This document shows, in pieces, positions 43,041-52,057 of a stretch of DNA of 52,057 nt; within the stretch, counting starts at the first letter, position 1, and each line of letters begins with the position of its first letter. The position numbers and the translations under genes are program-made. Source of the DNA: an uncultured Lachnospiraceae bacterium (GTDB lineage: Bacteria; Bacillota; Clostridia; Lachnospirales; Lachnospiraceae); the NCBI GenBank assembly GCA_947652925.1, contig CANTEW010000016.1, positions 1-52,057 of the forward strand, read 5' to 3'. Under the pieces are notes generated by a model. The model was not told the origin of the DNA. It saw only the letters and a program-made list of their open reading frames with translations, and made no database searches.

Positions 43041-43069
43041 TTTACAATGGGAGAAGATAGCAGTAATAT
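43041..43069 (+). promoter_or_regulatory. SigA promoter of the GH31 gene
   Basis: TTTACA and TAATAT with a 17-bp spacer, 70 nt before the start. It is divergent to the ABC operon promoter. Confidence 0.75.
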
Positions 43070-43138
43070 AAGGGAGAACGAAACTAAGCGAAACTTTTGG
43101 GTGGGGCTTTAGAGTCTGTATTATGGAGGGATACACAT

Positions 43139-45160
43139 ATGATCTGGAAATATATTTTTGGGAGACCGATCGAGACAGGGGCGGTGGTGATGGGAGTGCC
43201 GGAGGGTCCGCAGGATCTCCCGGATATTCCTGGGCTTAAGATCCAGGAGCAGCAGGAGGGTGTAAAACTGTCCTGCCGGATGGAGAGCAGCGATGTGGTC
43301 TACGGGCTGGGGGAACAGATGCGCGGGATCGATAAGCGGGGATTTACTTATATCAGCGACGCACTGGATGACGCGGTGCATACGGAAGACAGGCATTCTC
43401 TGTACGGAGGGCATAATTTCCTGATCTTGGGCAGGAGAGAGCAGCCCTCTTTTGGGATCTTTGTGGACGATCCGGGCAGGGTGGTCTTTGATGTGGGTGA
43501 GACAGAGATGGATCAGATGGTGATCACGGCAGGGTCCGACTGCGTGGTCTATCTTGTGGGCGGCGAGAGCCTGAAGGATATCGCAAAGCAGTTCCGCAGG
43601 CTGATCGGGCGCAGTTATATCCCGCCTAAGTGGGCGTTTGGCTACCAGCAGTCCCGCTGGGGATATCTCAACGAGGAGGATGTGCGGGAGGTAGTCCAGA
43701 AGCACCATGCGCAGGGCATCCCGCTGGATGCGGTCTATCTGGATATCGACTATATGGAAGACTACAAAGATTTTACCGTGGACAAGGAAAGATTCCCTGA
43801 TCTTCCCGGGCTGGTCAAAGAGATGAAAGGCAGAGGGGTACATCTGGTGCCCATCATAGACGCCGGGGTGAAGATCGAGGAAGGCTATCCGGTCTATGAG
43901 GAAGGCGTTGCGGAAGGGTATTTCTGCAAAGATGAGGACGGGAAAGATTTCGTAGGGGCCGTGTGGCCGGGAAAGGTCCATTTCCCGGATGTACTCAATA
44001 CGAAGGCGAGGGAATGGTTCGGCGGAAAATACAGAGGGCTGATGGAACAGGGGATCGACGGATTCTGGAACGATATGAATGAGCCTGCGATCTTCTATTC
44101 CGAAAAAAATATGGAGAAGGTCATGGATGAGATCTTGTCTATGAGAGGTAAAAACCTGGATCTTCACGCATTTTTCCACATGAAGGATCTTCTCTTGGGG
44201 CTGTCCAATAACCCGGAGGATCACAAGAGTTTTTATCATGATATGGACGGGGTGCGGGTGCGCCATGACAGGGTGCACAATATCTATGGCTATCATATGA
44301 CAAGGGCGGCCGCGGAAGCTTTTGAGAAGATCGCGCCGGATAAGAGGACGCTCTTGTTCTCCAGATCGTCCTATATCGGGATGCATCGGTATGGGGGGAT
44401 CTGGACAGGTGATAATAAGTCCTGGTGGAGCCATCTGCTCCTCAGCATCCAGCAGATGCCGGCGCTCAATATGTGCGGGATCTTGTATACGGGCTGTGAT
44501 GTGGGGGGATTCGGCGGCGATACGTCGGAGGATCTGCTGCTCAGGTGGCTGGGGGCTGCCCTCTTCACACCGCTCATGCGGAACCATGCGGCGCTGGGGA
44601 CACGGCGGCAGGAAGTCTATCAGTTTGGGCATGTGGATCTCTTCCGCGCGTTCATCCGTATCCGTTACGGGCTGCTCCCTTATATCTACAGCGAATATAT
44701 GAAAGCTGTATTCCAGGATGAGATGTATTTCAGGCCGCTGGCTTTTGACTATCCGGAGGATGTCCATGCGCCTAGAGTGGAGGACCAGGTGCTGGTGGGC
44801 GAGAGTGTCATGATGGCTCCGGTCTACACACAGAATGCCACGGGACGCTATGTCTATCTGCCGGAGGGGATGATGCTGGTGCGCATGAGGGCACTGGGGG
44901 ACAGAGTCTGTGAGGTGTTGGAGAAAGGGCATCACTATGTGGATATGGCTTTGGATGAGGTGGTATTTTTTGTGAGAAAAGGCCATGCGCTCCCGTTGGC
45001 AGTCCTGGATGATGATATACGGTCCACGGCTGATATGAGGGATCTCTCCTATGAGTGGATACGTTTCGGCGACGGGCCTGTGGAGTATGTTTTTTATGAT
45101 GACGACGGGATATCGAGGGAGTATGTGCCGCAGGATCGATGGGAACATGTCGTGATCTGA
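43139..45160 (+). CDS. GH31 alpha-glucosidase
   Basis: A glycoside hydrolase family 31 enzyme of about 673 aa, releasing glucose (or a related sugar) from alpha-glucosides. The nucleophile Asp is in DGFWNDMNEPAIF (near 311), and the acid/base Asp in GGIWTGDNKSWW (near 422). The barrel motifs AFGYQQSRWGYLNEEDV and FTPLMRNHAALGTRRQE are normal. No signal peptide, so it acts inside the cell. The ATG at 43139 has GGAGGG 8 nt upstream. It has its own promoter and terminator and no linked transporter gene. Confidence 0.93.
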   Translation: MIWKYIFGRPIETGAVVMGVPEGPQDLPDIPGLKIQEQQEGVKLSCRMESSDVVYGLGEQMRGIDKRGFTYISDALDDAVHTEDRHSLYGGHNFLILGRREQPSFGIFVDDPGRVVFDVGETEMDQMVITAGSDCVVYLVGGESLKDIAKQFRRLIGRSYIPPKWAFGYQQSRWGYLNEEDVREVVQKHHAQGIPLDAVYLDIDYMEDYKDFTVDKERFPDLPGLVKEMKGRGVHLVPIIDAGVKIEEGYPVYEEGVAEGYFCKDEDGKDFVGAVWPGKVHFPDVLNTKAREWFGGKYRGLMEQGIDGFWNDMNEPAIFYSEKNMEKVMDEILSMRGKNLDLHAFFHMKDLLLGLSNNPEDHKSFYHDMDGVRVRHDRVHNIYGYHMTRAAAEAFEKIAPDKRTLLFSRSSYIGMHRYGGIWTGDNKSWWSHLLLSIQQMPALNMCGILYTGCDVGGFGGDTSEDLLLRWLGAALFTPLMRNHAALGTRRQEVYQFGHVDLFRAFIRIRYGLLPYIYSEYMKAVFQDEMYFRPLAFDYPEDVHAPRVEDQVLVGESVMMAPVYTQNATGRYVYLPEGMMLVRMRALGDRVCEVLEKGHHYVDMALDEVVFFVRKGHALPLAVLDDDIRSTADMRDLSYEWIRFGDGPVEYVFYDDDGISREYVPQDRWEHVVI

Positions 45161-45183
45161 TGAAAAAAAGGATACAGTTTCAG

Positions 45184-45222
45184 AGGGGACTTGCACTGGA
45201 GGGGGCAATGTCCCCTTATTTT
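45184..45222 (+). terminator. Intrinsic terminator of the GH31 gene
   Basis: AGGGGACTTGC and GCAATGTCCCCT form an 11-bp stem with one bulged T, a 10-nt loop and a TTATTTT tail. Confidence 0.75.
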
Positions 45223-45244
45223 CTGTTAAAACGTTAAAGTGTCA

Positions 45245-45273
45245 TAGACTTTTTGGGGATCATCGTATATAAT
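45245..45273 (+). promoter_or_regulatory. SigA-type promoter of the chemoreceptor gene
   Basis: TAGACT and a perfect TATAAT with a 17-bp spacer. A motility sigma (SigD) pattern is not seen. The 70-nt leader has a short CGGC/GCCG hairpin and no cyclic-di-GMP riboswitch that I recognise. Confidence 0.65.
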
Positions 45274-45350
45274 GTAAGAAGGATTTATTTTACGGCCTTT
45301 TTTGCCGGAAAATGATAGAACATAGTGTTTGACCAAGGAAGGGGTTTTTA

Positions 45351-47090
45351 ATGAAGTTGAAATTGCGTGGAAAACTGATCTCGAGCATGGGTATCCTTAC
45401 CTTTGCGGCTGTATTTTTACTGTCTTTTTTGTCGTATCTGTCGCTCCAGAGCGCCTATGACAAGAATCTCCAGGCTGAGAAGGAGAAACTGGACCAGCTG
45501 ATCAAGAGTCAGGTGGAATGTATGATCGGGGTGCTGCAGGCAGGATACGATAAGTATGAGAGCGGAGAGGTCACAGAGGAAGAGGCCATGGAGAACGCAA
45601 AATATATCGTCCGTACCACCAGGTACAACGACGGATCCGGATATTTCTGGGCGGATATGGCCGACGGGACGAATGCGGTACATATCAAGCCGGAGGTGGA
45701 AGGCACGGACCGTTACGATACGCAGGATGAGAAGGGCAATTATTTTGTGCGGGATACCATTGCGGCCGGGGATGAGCCGGAGGGGGATTTTATAGAATTT
45801 TACTTCGCGAAGCCTGGGGAATCTGAAGCCAAGGCGAAAAGGGCGTTTGTCAAGAAATTCGAACCATACGGCTGGTATATCGGGACAGGGAATTACGAGG
45901 AGGATATGCTGCCCATCATCCAGGATGAACTGGATGCCTGTAACAGGGCCTGTTTCCTGGCGGTCATGGGGCTGATCATATCAGGTCTGGTGGTCTTTGT
46001 GATCGGGATCGTGGTGATCTCTGTGGTGGCCAAACGGATGGCGGATCCCATCAAAGGGGCGTCGGAGCGTCTGAAAAAACTCAGCCTGGGGGATCTTCAG
46101 GATGAAGTGGATGTGTTCCCGGCAGAGGATGAGATCGGAGAACTGACCCAGGCTCTGGCAACGACCGTGCAGACCTGGCGTGATTATATCGGGGATATAT
46201 CTTCATCCCTGGCGGAGGTTGAGAAAGGGAATCTGGCGCTGGAGATGAACATGGACTATGTGGGGGATTTTGCGCCTATCAAGCAGTCCTTCCAGCGTAC
46301 CATCCATACACTGAATGCTACATTCAGGGATATGGACATGAGCGCTGAACAGGTGGCCAGCGGTTCGGAGCAGGTGGCGTGCAGTGCCCAGGCGCTCTCC
46401 CAGGGGACCACAGAGCAGGCGTCTTCTGTGGAGGAACTGGCGGCTACTGTCAGTGAGATACATAGCCACATATCGAACAATGCGGAAAACGCAAAGCTCG
46501 CCAGTGAGCAGGCTCTAAATGCTACGGAGGAACTGGAAGCGGGCAAAAAGCAGATGGAGCAGATGACTTCAGCGATGGACCAGATCAAAGAATTTTCATC
46601 GGAAATCGGTAAGATCATCAAGACCATTGAAGATATCGCGTTCCAGACGAATATCCTCGCCCTGAATGCGGCTGTTGAAGCGGCCCGCGCCGGTTCGGCG
46701 GGGAAAGGTTTCGCAGTGGTGGCCGACGAAGTCCGCGATCTGGCCAGCAAGTCTGCGGAGGCGTCCAAGAATACCTCCTCTCTCATCGAGGCGACTGTCC
46801 ATTCCGTACAGGAGGGATCCGGTATAGCGGACCAGACAGCAGAGTCTCTGGAACGTATCGTCCGTTCTTCCGAACAGGCGGCTAAGCTGGTCCATGAGAT
46901 CTCCAAGGCATCACAGGAGCAGGCGACGGCCATCGCACAGGTGACGCAGGGGATCGATCAGATCTCCAGCGTAGTGCAGAATAATTCCGCCACGTCTGAA
47001 GAGAGCGCGGCGGCCAGTGAGGAGATGTCGGGCCAGGCCCAGCTGCTGAAAGATCTGGTCAAGCAGTTTAAGATCAAAGAGACAATGTGA
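45351..47090 (+). CDS. Methyl-accepting chemotaxis protein with Cache sensor
   Basis: A chemoreceptor of 579 aa. It has an N-terminal membrane helix, an extracellular single Cache domain (about 35-190, with [26 protein letters not shown] and [13 protein letters not shown]), a second helix (about 200-225), a HAMP domain ([23 protein letters not shown]) and a signalling domain whose tip is [23 protein letters not shown]. It would pass a ligand signal to CheA. No other chemotaxis or flagellar gene is in the window. Ligand unknown; small organic acids are usual for this Cache type. Confidence 0.95.
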   Translation: MKLKLRGKLISSMGILTFAAVFLLSFLSYLSLQSAYDKNLQAEKEKLDQLIKSQVECMIGVLQAGYDKYESGEVTEEEAMENAKYIVRTTRYNDGSGYFWADMADGTNAVHIKPEVEGTDRYDTQDEKGNYFVRDTIAAGDEPEGDFIEFYFAKPGESEAKAKRAFVKKFEPYGWYIGTGNYEEDMLPIIQDELDACNRACFLAVMGLIISGLVVFVIGIVVISVVAKRMADPIKGASERLKKLSLGDLQDEVDVFPAEDEIGELTQALATTVQTWRDYIGDISSSLAEVEKGNLALEMNMDYVGDFAPIKQSFQRTIHTLNATFRDMDMSAEQVASGSEQVACSAQALSQGTTEQASSVEELAATVSEIHSHISNNAENAKLASEQALNATEELEAGKKQMEQMTSAMDQIKEFSSEIGKIIKTIEDIAFQTNILALNAAVEAARAGSAGKGFAVVADEVRDLASKSAEASKNTSSLIEATVHSVQEGSGIADQTAESLERIVRSSEQAAKLVHEISKASQEQATAIAQVTQGIDQISSVVQNNSATSEESAAASEEMSGQAQLLKDLVKQFKIKETM

Positions 47091-47102
47091 TAAAGACCTG
47101 TT

Positions 47103-47147
47103 CCCCTGGCCTTTCCGTATCCTGATATAGGAGGCCAGGGGCTTTTT
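47103..47147 (+). terminator. Intrinsic terminator of the chemoreceptor gene
   Basis: CCCCTGGCC and GGCCAGGGG form a perfect outer stem and are followed by C and five T. Confidence 0.85.
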
Positions 47148-47191
47148 GTATGTCTGCGGGCGGGATGTGGGATATATTTTTTCCGCCGGGT

Positions 47192-47220
47192 TTGCATTCA
47201 TCTCGAAAAGTTGTTATAAT
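47192..47220 (+). promoter_or_regulatory. SigA promoter of the DUF975 gene
   Basis: TTGCAT and a perfect TATAAT with a 17-bp spacer, 20 nt before the start. Confidence 0.85.
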
Positions 47221-47240
47221 CATTCCCAAGGAGGAATGCA

Positions 47241-48047
47241 ATGAGATACACAGGAAAAGAATTGAAATGCCGGGCCAGGGAATGCATGAAAGGAAATTAC
47301 CTGGTCCCGGTCATGGCAGCCGTGGCCGTTTCGCTGCTGGCTTTTTCGTTCACTTGTATTGCCATGTTGCTGTTCAGTGGGGACGGCACACTCGCCCTGG
47401 TCCTGGACCAGCTGGCAAGCTTGATCTTTTCCCTGATCTTGTCCGTGTTTACGGCAGGTATATGTTATATATACTTGAAGATCGGGAGAAAAGAGCCCTA
47501 CAGCATGAACGATATCTTTTATATGTTCCATCACGATCCGGACAGGGTCATCGTGGTGTGCTTTGTGCTCACACTGATCGACATGCTCTGTTCTATCCCG
47601 GTGTATATGGTACAGGGGCTGATAAGCCAGGCGGATACACCGGAGAGATTGCTCAAAGTGTTCCCGGTGGTATTTGGGGCCATGTGCCTGAGTTCTGTCC
47701 TCGCTCTGTTTGTGACGCTGCCCTTTGCGTTTTCTTACATGCTGCTGGTGGATCATCCGGAGATGGGAGCTGGAGAGGCATTGAGGGGGAGTGTCTCTAT
47801 GCTGAAAGGGAATAAGAGGCGTTTGTGCAGGCTTTATGTCAGCTTTTTCGGCATGGGTGTCCTGGTCGCATTGTCTGGATATGTGGCTTATGTATGGGTG
47901 GGAGCGTATATGCAGGCGACCATGGTGCAGCTCTATATGGAACTGAACGGGGAATATGAGGGAGCATCCCAGCCGGGACAGCGCGATACAGAGGAAGAGC
48001 GGGACAGGCTGCCTGTCCGGGCGGATGATTATAATGCGGAAGCATGA
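47241..48047 (+). CDS. DUF975 family membrane protein
   Basis: A polytopic membrane protein of 268 aa. The start MRYTGKELKCRARECMKGNY is the family pattern (an amphipathic helix before the first membrane segment), followed by about six helices, then a soluble acidic C-terminal tail. Function unknown. It is the first gene of an operon with the DUF4190 protein (14 nt gap) and Tex. The ATG follows AAGGAGGA. Confidence 0.88.
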   Translation: MRYTGKELKCRARECMKGNYLVPVMAAVAVSLLAFSFTCIAMLLFSGDGTLALVLDQLASLIFSLILSVFTAGICYIYLKIGRKEPYSMNDIFYMFHHDPDRVIVVCFVLTLIDMLCSIPVYMVQGLISQADTPERLLKVFPVVFGAMCLSSVLALFVTLPFAFSYMLLVDHPEMGAGEALRGSVSMLKGNKRRLCRLYVSFFGMGVLVALSGYVAYVWVGAYMQATMVQLYMELNGEYEGASQPGQRDTEEERDRLPVRADDYNAEA

Positions 48048-48061
48048 GAGGGGGATCTTAA

Positions 48062-48802
48062 ATGGATGAGAAAGATATGATAAATGGGATGCCGCCTGTG
48101 GATGATACGGGTTCGGACATACCTCCGGAGCCGGGACCCTTGGAGCAAGATTCCAAAGAGGAGCCTGTTGACGGCGGGGAGGATGCGGGAAAGGTATCTC
48201 TACAGAAGGAACAGAAAGAAGAGGAAGGACAGCCGGGGCCGTCGGAAACGCCCGATGGCACATATCATTACGGAGAAGAGGGCTGGCAGGCGCCTTCCCA
48301 AGCAGGCTATGGCAGCGGAGCGGGCGGTCACGGATACAGCCAGGGTCCGCAGGGGACGCCTCCTCCAGGGTATGGATATAACGGCGGCCCGCAGGGGACA
48401 CCGCCTCCAGGCTATGGGAACGGAGCAGGCTACGGGCCTCAAGGCTATGGTCCGCAGGGATACCAGCCGTACCACCCACCGAAAAAAAATAATAACAATA
48501 TGGCGCTGGCCTCATTGATCGTGGGCGTCCTGTCGATCCTGCTGTGCTGCTGCGGAGGTTTTGGGATCATCCTGGGTGCGGTGGGGATCGTGCTGGCGAT
48601 CTTGTCCCGGGGCAGAGAACCTATGGAGACCAGTGCAAAAGTGGGGTGCGGCCTGTCTATCGGGGGGATCATCCTGGGCATCGCGGTCCTGATCCTGGCG
48701 TTTGCGGTCCTTGGCAGTGATGAGTTACGGTCGGATCTGTACCAGAGGAGTTATGGGGACCATGGAAGCTATAGCCATTATTTTGACTATGACGGGATGT
48801 GA
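48062..48802 (+). CDS. DUF4190 membrane protein with Gly/Pro/Tyr repeats
   Basis: A 246-aa protein. The first half is disordered and rich in Pro, Glu, Gly and Tyr, with two near-identical copies of GPQGTPPPGYG and a GYGPQGYGPQGYQPY tail. The second half is a DUF4190 domain with two membrane helices (ASLIVGVLSILLCCCGGFGI and LSIGGIILGIAVLILAFAVL). The stop overlaps the start region of tex. Function unknown; such repeats often mediate protein-protein contact. Confidence 0.85.
   Translation: MDEKDMINGMPPVDDTGSDIPPEPGPLEQDSKEEPVDGGEDAGKVSLQKEQKEEEGQPGPSETPDGTYHYGEEGWQAPSQAGYGSGAGGHGYSQGPQGTPPPGYGYNGGPQGTPPPGYGNGAGYGPQGYGPQGYQPYHPPKKNNNNMALASLIVGVLSILLCCCGGFGIILGAVGIVLAILSRGREPMETSAKVGCGLSIGGIILGIAVLILAFAVLGSDELRSDLYQRSYGDHGSYSHYFDYDGM
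48340..48440 (+). repeat. Tandem GPQGTPPPGYG-coding repeat
   Basis: Two copies of a 33-bp unit with the centre CCGCAGGGGAC are followed by shorter GGTCCGCAGGG-type copies in the DUF4190 gene. They may vary in number between strains. Confidence 0.6.
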
Positions 48803-48807
48803 TGCGT

Positions 48808-50958
48808 ATGGACTTGATACAGATGATAGCCGAGGGATTAAAGGTAAGAGCGGAGCAGGTGGCGGCGGCAGTCAGGCTGATCGATGAGGGGAATACGATC
48901 CCCTTTATAGCCAGATACCGTAAAGAAGCCACGGGTTCCCTGGATGACGAACAGCTCCGCCAGCTCCATGAGCGGCTGCTCTATCTGCGGAACCTGGAGG
49001 ATAAGAAAGCGCAGGTACTGGGCAGTATCAGAGAACAGGGGAGACTGACGCCGGAACTGGAGGGACAGATCCTGGCGGCGCAGACGCTGGTGGTGGTGGA
49101 GGACCTCTACCGTCCGTACCGGCCGAAGAGACGGACGCGGGCCACGATCGCCAAGGAGAAAGGGCTGGGACCCCTGGCGGACCTGATCTGGCAGCAGGCG
49201 CTCGCGCGTCCGGCAGAGGAGGAGGCGAAAGCCTTTTTATCCGAGGAAAAAGAAGTCCGCACGGTGGAAGAGGCGGTGGCAGGCGCCAGCGATATCCTGG
49301 CAGAGCGGATCTCGGAGGAGGCGGACTATCGGATCTATATACGAGATATCACCCAGAAAAAAGGGATCCTGCGGTCCACGGCGAAAGACAGAGAAGCCAA
49401 GAGCGTATACGAGATGTATTACGAGTTCGAGGAACCGGTCCCCAAACTGGCGGGGCATAGGATCATGGCCTTGGACCGGGGGGAAAAGGAAAAGATACTC
49501 AGTGTGAAGCTGGACGCGCCGGAGGAGGAGCTGATCCGGTATCTGGAGAAAAAGGTGGTCACCAGAGAGGATCCATATACCACTCCTGTCTTAAAAAATG
49601 TAGTGGCGGACAGCTACAAGCGTCTGATCGCTCCTGCGGTGGAGCGGGAGATCCGCAGTGGACTGACAGAGAAAGCCCAGGCCGGGGCCATCCAGGTATT
49701 CGGCAAGAATCTGACGCAGCTGCTCATGCAGCCGCCCATCGCCGGACAGGTGGTGCTGGGATGGGATCCGGCGTTCCGTACCGGATGCAAGCTGGCGGTG
49801 GTGGACGCTACGGGGAAAGTGCTGGATACAGCGGTGGTCTATCCCACCGCCCCCACCACAGAGGCGAAGATCAAAGCGGCCAAAGAGACTGTAAAGAAGC
49901 TGATCAAAAAGCATGGCGTCACGGTGATCTCCCTGGGGAACGGCACAGCCTCCCGGGAGTCTGAGCTGATCATTGTGGAGTTATTAAAAGAGATACCGGA
50001 ACATGTCCAGTATCTGATCACCAACGAAGCCGGGGCGTCCGTCTATTCCGCCAGCAAGCTGGCTACAGAGGAATTTCCGGACTTTGACGTGGGTCAGAGG
50101 AGCGCGGCGTCCATCGCCAGGAGGCTGCAGGACCCGCTGGCAGAACTGGTGAAGATCGATCCCCAGTCCATCGGTGTGGGGCAGTACCAGCACGATGTGG
50201 ATCAGAAAAAACTGGGGGCGGCTCTCTCCGCGGTGGTAGAGGACTGTGTAAATAAAGTGGGCGTGGATCTGAACACAGCTTCCGCCTCTTTGCTGGAGTA
50301 TATCTCCGGGATCACAAAGACGACGGCAAAGAACATCGTGGCCTACCGGGAGGAAAACGGCAGTTTCACAGACCGCAGGCAGCTTTTGAAAGTGGCAAAA
50401 CTAGGCCCGAAGGCTTATGAGCAATGCGCAGGGTTTGCCCGTATCATGGACGGCAAGAACCCCCTGGATGCCACCAGCGTCCACCCCGAGAGCTATCCGG
50501 CAGCGGCTCAGCTCCTGAAAAAACTGGGCCATGAGCCGGAGGATATCAGAGGACAGAAGCTTTCTAAGATCTCCAGGGAGATCGAAGACGGAGCGGCGCT
50601 GGCCGAGGAGCTGGGTATCGGGGAGATCACCCTCTGGGATATCGTCAGAGAGTTGGAGAAACCAGCCAGGGATCCCCGGGATGAGATGCCCGCGCCCATA
50701 CTCAGGAGCGACGTGCTGGATATGAAAGACCTGAAAGAGGGCATGATATTGAAAGGCACGGTGCGCAACGTGGTCGATTTCGGAGCTTTTGTGGATATCG
50801 GAGTACACCAGGACGGCCTGGTCCATATATCCCAGCTGACAGATAAAAAATTTGTCAAACATCCGCTGGATGTGGTCAGCGTGGGCGATGTGGTGGAGGT
50901 GAAGGTCATCCGATCAGATATCGAAAAGAGACGGATCGGGTTGAGTATGATCATATAA
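48808..50958 (+). CDS. tex: RNA-binding transcriptional accessory protein Tex
   Basis: A cytoplasmic nucleic-acid-binding protein of about 716 aa. The start MDLIQMIAEGLKV and EGNTIPFIARYRKEATGSLDD fit the Tex N-terminal domain, then a YqgF-like domain (VVLGWDPAFRTGCKLAVVD), helix-hairpin-helix motifs (VGVDLNTASASLLEYISGI) and a C-terminal S1 RNA-binding domain (GTVRNVVDFGAFVDIGVHQDGLVHISQ). ATG 48808 matches the family start; ATG 48802, which overlaps the DUF4190 stop (TGATG), and GTG 48799 are alternatives. Ribosome sites are weak, as in coupled genes. Confidence 0.93.
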   Translation: MDLIQMIAEGLKVRAEQVAAAVRLIDEGNTIPFIARYRKEATGSLDDEQLRQLHERLLYLRNLEDKKAQVLGSIREQGRLTPELEGQILAAQTLVVVEDLYRPYRPKRRTRATIAKEKGLGPLADLIWQQALARPAEEEAKAFLSEEKEVRTVEEAVAGASDILAERISEEADYRIYIRDITQKKGILRSTAKDREAKSVYEMYYEFEEPVPKLAGHRIMALDRGEKEKILSVKLDAPEEELIRYLEKKVVTREDPYTTPVLKNVVADSYKRLIAPAVEREIRSGLTEKAQAGAIQVFGKNLTQLLMQPPIAGQVVLGWDPAFRTGCKLAVVDATGKVLDTAVVYPTAPTTEAKIKAAKETVKKLIKKHGVTVISLGNGTASRESELIIVELLKEIPEHVQYLITNEAGASVYSASKLATEEFPDFDVGQRSAASIARRLQDPLAELVKIDPQSIGVGQYQHDVDQKKLGAALSAVVEDCVNKVGVDLNTASASLLEYISGITKTTAKNIVAYREENGSFTDRRQLLKVAKLGPKAYEQCAGFARIMDGKNPLDATSVHPESYPAAAQLLKKLGHEPEDIRGQKLSKISREIEDGAALAEELGIGEITLWDIVRELEKPARDPRDEMPAPILRSDVLDMKDLKEGMILKGTVRNVVDFGAFVDIGVHQDGLVHISQLTDKKFVKHPLDVVSVGDVVEVKVIRSDIEKRRIGLSMII

Positions 50959-50965
50959 AAATACG

Positions 50966-50999
50966 GCGGCTCTGGTAAGTCCAAAGCCGCTGCTTTTTT
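50966..50999 (+). terminator. Intrinsic terminator of the tex operon
   Basis: GCGGCT and AGCCGC with a 13-nt loop are followed by TGC and six T, 8 nt past the tex stop. Confidence 0.85.
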
Positions 51000-51041
51000 C
51001 TATATAAGTATAGAGTGCTCAGATAAGGATGGAGGTGGACG

Positions 51042-52057
51042 ATGGAACAGGATATCTATTTTATGCCCCTGGGCGGCGGCCAGAGGGTGGGGGCCAGCTG
51101 TTATTATCTGCGGATCGGAGGGCTGAACCTGATCTTGGACGCGGGTATCGGCACAGAGAGGGGGATGGTGTTCGAACCCGATCTGTATCCGCTGCTCTCC
51201 CTGCCGTTTATACATAGTGTGGGACAGATCAACCAGATCTATATCTCCCACGCCCATGGGGATCATGTGGGGTATCTGCTGAAACTGATGAAGGAGGCAG
51301 ACCGGGCGGACGTATATATGACGGAGATCACGGCGCTCCTCGCGGAATACCAGCTCTACGACCAGGCATTTTTAGCGGGGGCACAGGGAGACGAGGATAA
51401 AAGGCTGGCGGCCCGGCATCTCTTTGATAAAGTCACCACTGTGCATTATATGCAGTCTATGGATTTTGGGCGGTACAAGGCTACTTTTTTCTGTGCGGGG
51501 CATATCCCCGGGGCAATGATGATATTATTTGAGTGCGGGAAGCGGAAGATCCTCTATACAGGGGATTACTCCTTGGAGAGTACGCCCATGACGGGGGGAT
51601 GTGTGCTGCCGGAAGGCCTGAAGATCGATACGATGATCATGTGCGGGCTCCATGCAAAGCATCCAGACTATAAGAAAAAGGCGGACAGGCTTTTTAAGAC
51701 AGTCCAGTACGTGCTGCGGCTGGCAGGGCAGAAAAGGCGCTCAGTCCTGTGTTATGTACCCCATCTGAGCAAAGGGATCGAATTTATCAAGACATTGCAT
51801 GCATACAATACAAGGAATGTGCCTGTATACATCGACAGGTCGGTGCTGGGCGTGGTGGAGAAGATGGAACAGCTCTCCGTCCCGATCCTGGGCAGCAATG
51901 ACCGGGTCATGATGGCAGATACATCCCACGCATTCCCCCGAGAGCCCCATATCTATGTGACTGCCCAGGGGGAGGGATGCGATCTTCGGTCTTATGAGAA
52001 TGTGCGTGTGGATTTTTCCCTCCACGAAGATTTCACGGAGATGGAGGGTTTTATCCG
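51042..52057 (+). CDS. MBL-fold metallohydrolase (3' end outside window)
   Basis: The frame is open from the ATG at 51042 to the end, 338 codons, and is cut by the window edge. The start has GGAGGTGG upstream. The zinc motif YISHAHGDHVGYL (near residue 70), AGHIPGAMMILF and ILYTGDYSLEST show a metallo-beta-lactamase fold of the beta-CASP-like RNA or DNA hydrolase group. It differs clearly from the protein at 34051-35676. The substrate is unknown; missing C-terminal sequence prevents closer placing. Confidence 0.85.
   Translation, partial: MEQDIYFMPLGGGQRVGASCYYLRIGGLNLILDAGIGTERGMVFEPDLYPLLSLPFIHSVGQINQIYISHAHGDHVGYLLKLMKEADRADVYMTEITALLAEYQLYDQAFLAGAQGDEDKRLAARHLFDKVTTVHYMQSMDFGRYKATFFCAGHIPGAMMILFECGKRKILYTGDYSLESTPMTGGCVLPEGLKIDTMIMCGLHAKHPDYKKKADRLFKTVQYVLRLAGQKRRSVLCYVPHLSKGIEFIKTLHAYNTRNVPVYIDRSVLGVVEKMEQLSVPILGSNDRVMMADTSHAFPREPHIYVTAQGEGCDLRSYENVRVDFSLHEDFTEMEGFI

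Noticed and set aside
43121-45208. 695-aa open frame on the minus strand opposite the GH31 gene
   Set aside because: It is the antisense shadow of a gene with complete GH31 catalytic motifs. The protein is rich in His, Pro and Ile in the manner of antisense frames, and has no ribosome site or family match.
45274-45350. Cyclic-di-GMP riboswitch before the chemoreceptor
   Set aside because: The leader is too short and lacks the conserved riboswitch core; only a short CGGC/GCCG hairpin is seen.
47220-48515. 431-aa minus-strand frame opposite DUF975 and DUF4190
   Set aside because: Antisense shadow of two genes. The low-complexity protein follows from the repeat region.

Overview
The window looks like chromosomal DNA of an anaerobic, spore-forming Gram-positive of the class Clostridia, most likely a Lachnospiraceae-type gut bacterium. 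The grounds are strong AGGAGG ribosome sites, SigA promoters with 17-bp spacers, a SPOCS/LysM spore-coat type protein, Mfd/Pth/Tex gene order, ferredoxin-tailed aldo/keto reductase, and medium G+C. This assignment is inference; no rRNA or tRNA gene is present.

Left end (1-10.3 kb) is an accessory, recombinase-rich region, all on the minus strand. Two overlapping large serine recombinases (105-3727) lie downstream of a three-gene surface-glycosylation operon: DUF2142 membrane protein, polyprenyl-phosphate GT2 glycosyltransferase and YfhO-like GT-C protein (3934-9232). Upstream of that operon a ~190-bp segment is bounded by 23-bp inverted repeats (21/23 identical, each an imperfect dyad around a CT/AG dinucleotide). 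It carries an extended -10 promoter that currently points away from the operon. A Hin-like small serine recombinase (9724-10317) abuts the right repeat. I read this as a self-contained phase-variation switch for surface polymer glycosylation, drawn here in the OFF orientation. It is the most interesting system in the window.

10.4-25 kb holds metabolism: xylulokinase plus a mannitol-dehydrogenase-family polyol dehydrogenase, tRNA adenosine deaminase TadA, acyltransferase PlsC, a PrcB-like lipoprotein with a SPOCS-LysM protein, a C_GCAxxG_C_C redox protein, a GH13 amylase, glycogen branching enzyme GlgB, a nitrilase-family amidase, a small conserved protein, and two G3E GTPases. One GTPase is a His-rich metal chaperone and the other is fused to a DUF1980/TIGR03943-like tail.

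24.4-31 kb is housekeeping: pth, mfd, an acidic PrsA/SurA-like foldase lipoprotein and an SH3-3D cell-wall protein. 31-40 kb contains an aldo/keto reductase, a MATE transporter, an MBL/beta-CASP hydrolase, a TSCPD protein, a complete pABA module (pabA-pabB-pabC, all overlapping) and a GTG-start DnaJ-like chaperone. 40-43 kb is a TrpXYZ-type ABC importer. 43-52 kb holds a GH31 alpha-glucosidase, an orphan chemoreceptor, a DUF975 membrane protein, a DUF4190 repeat protein, Tex, and a truncated metallo-beta-lactamase-fold gene running off the end.

Most transcription units have a recognisable SigA promoter, and several end in clear hairpin-T-tract terminators; these are listed. No CRISPR array, rRNA, tRNA or complete insertion sequence was seen.
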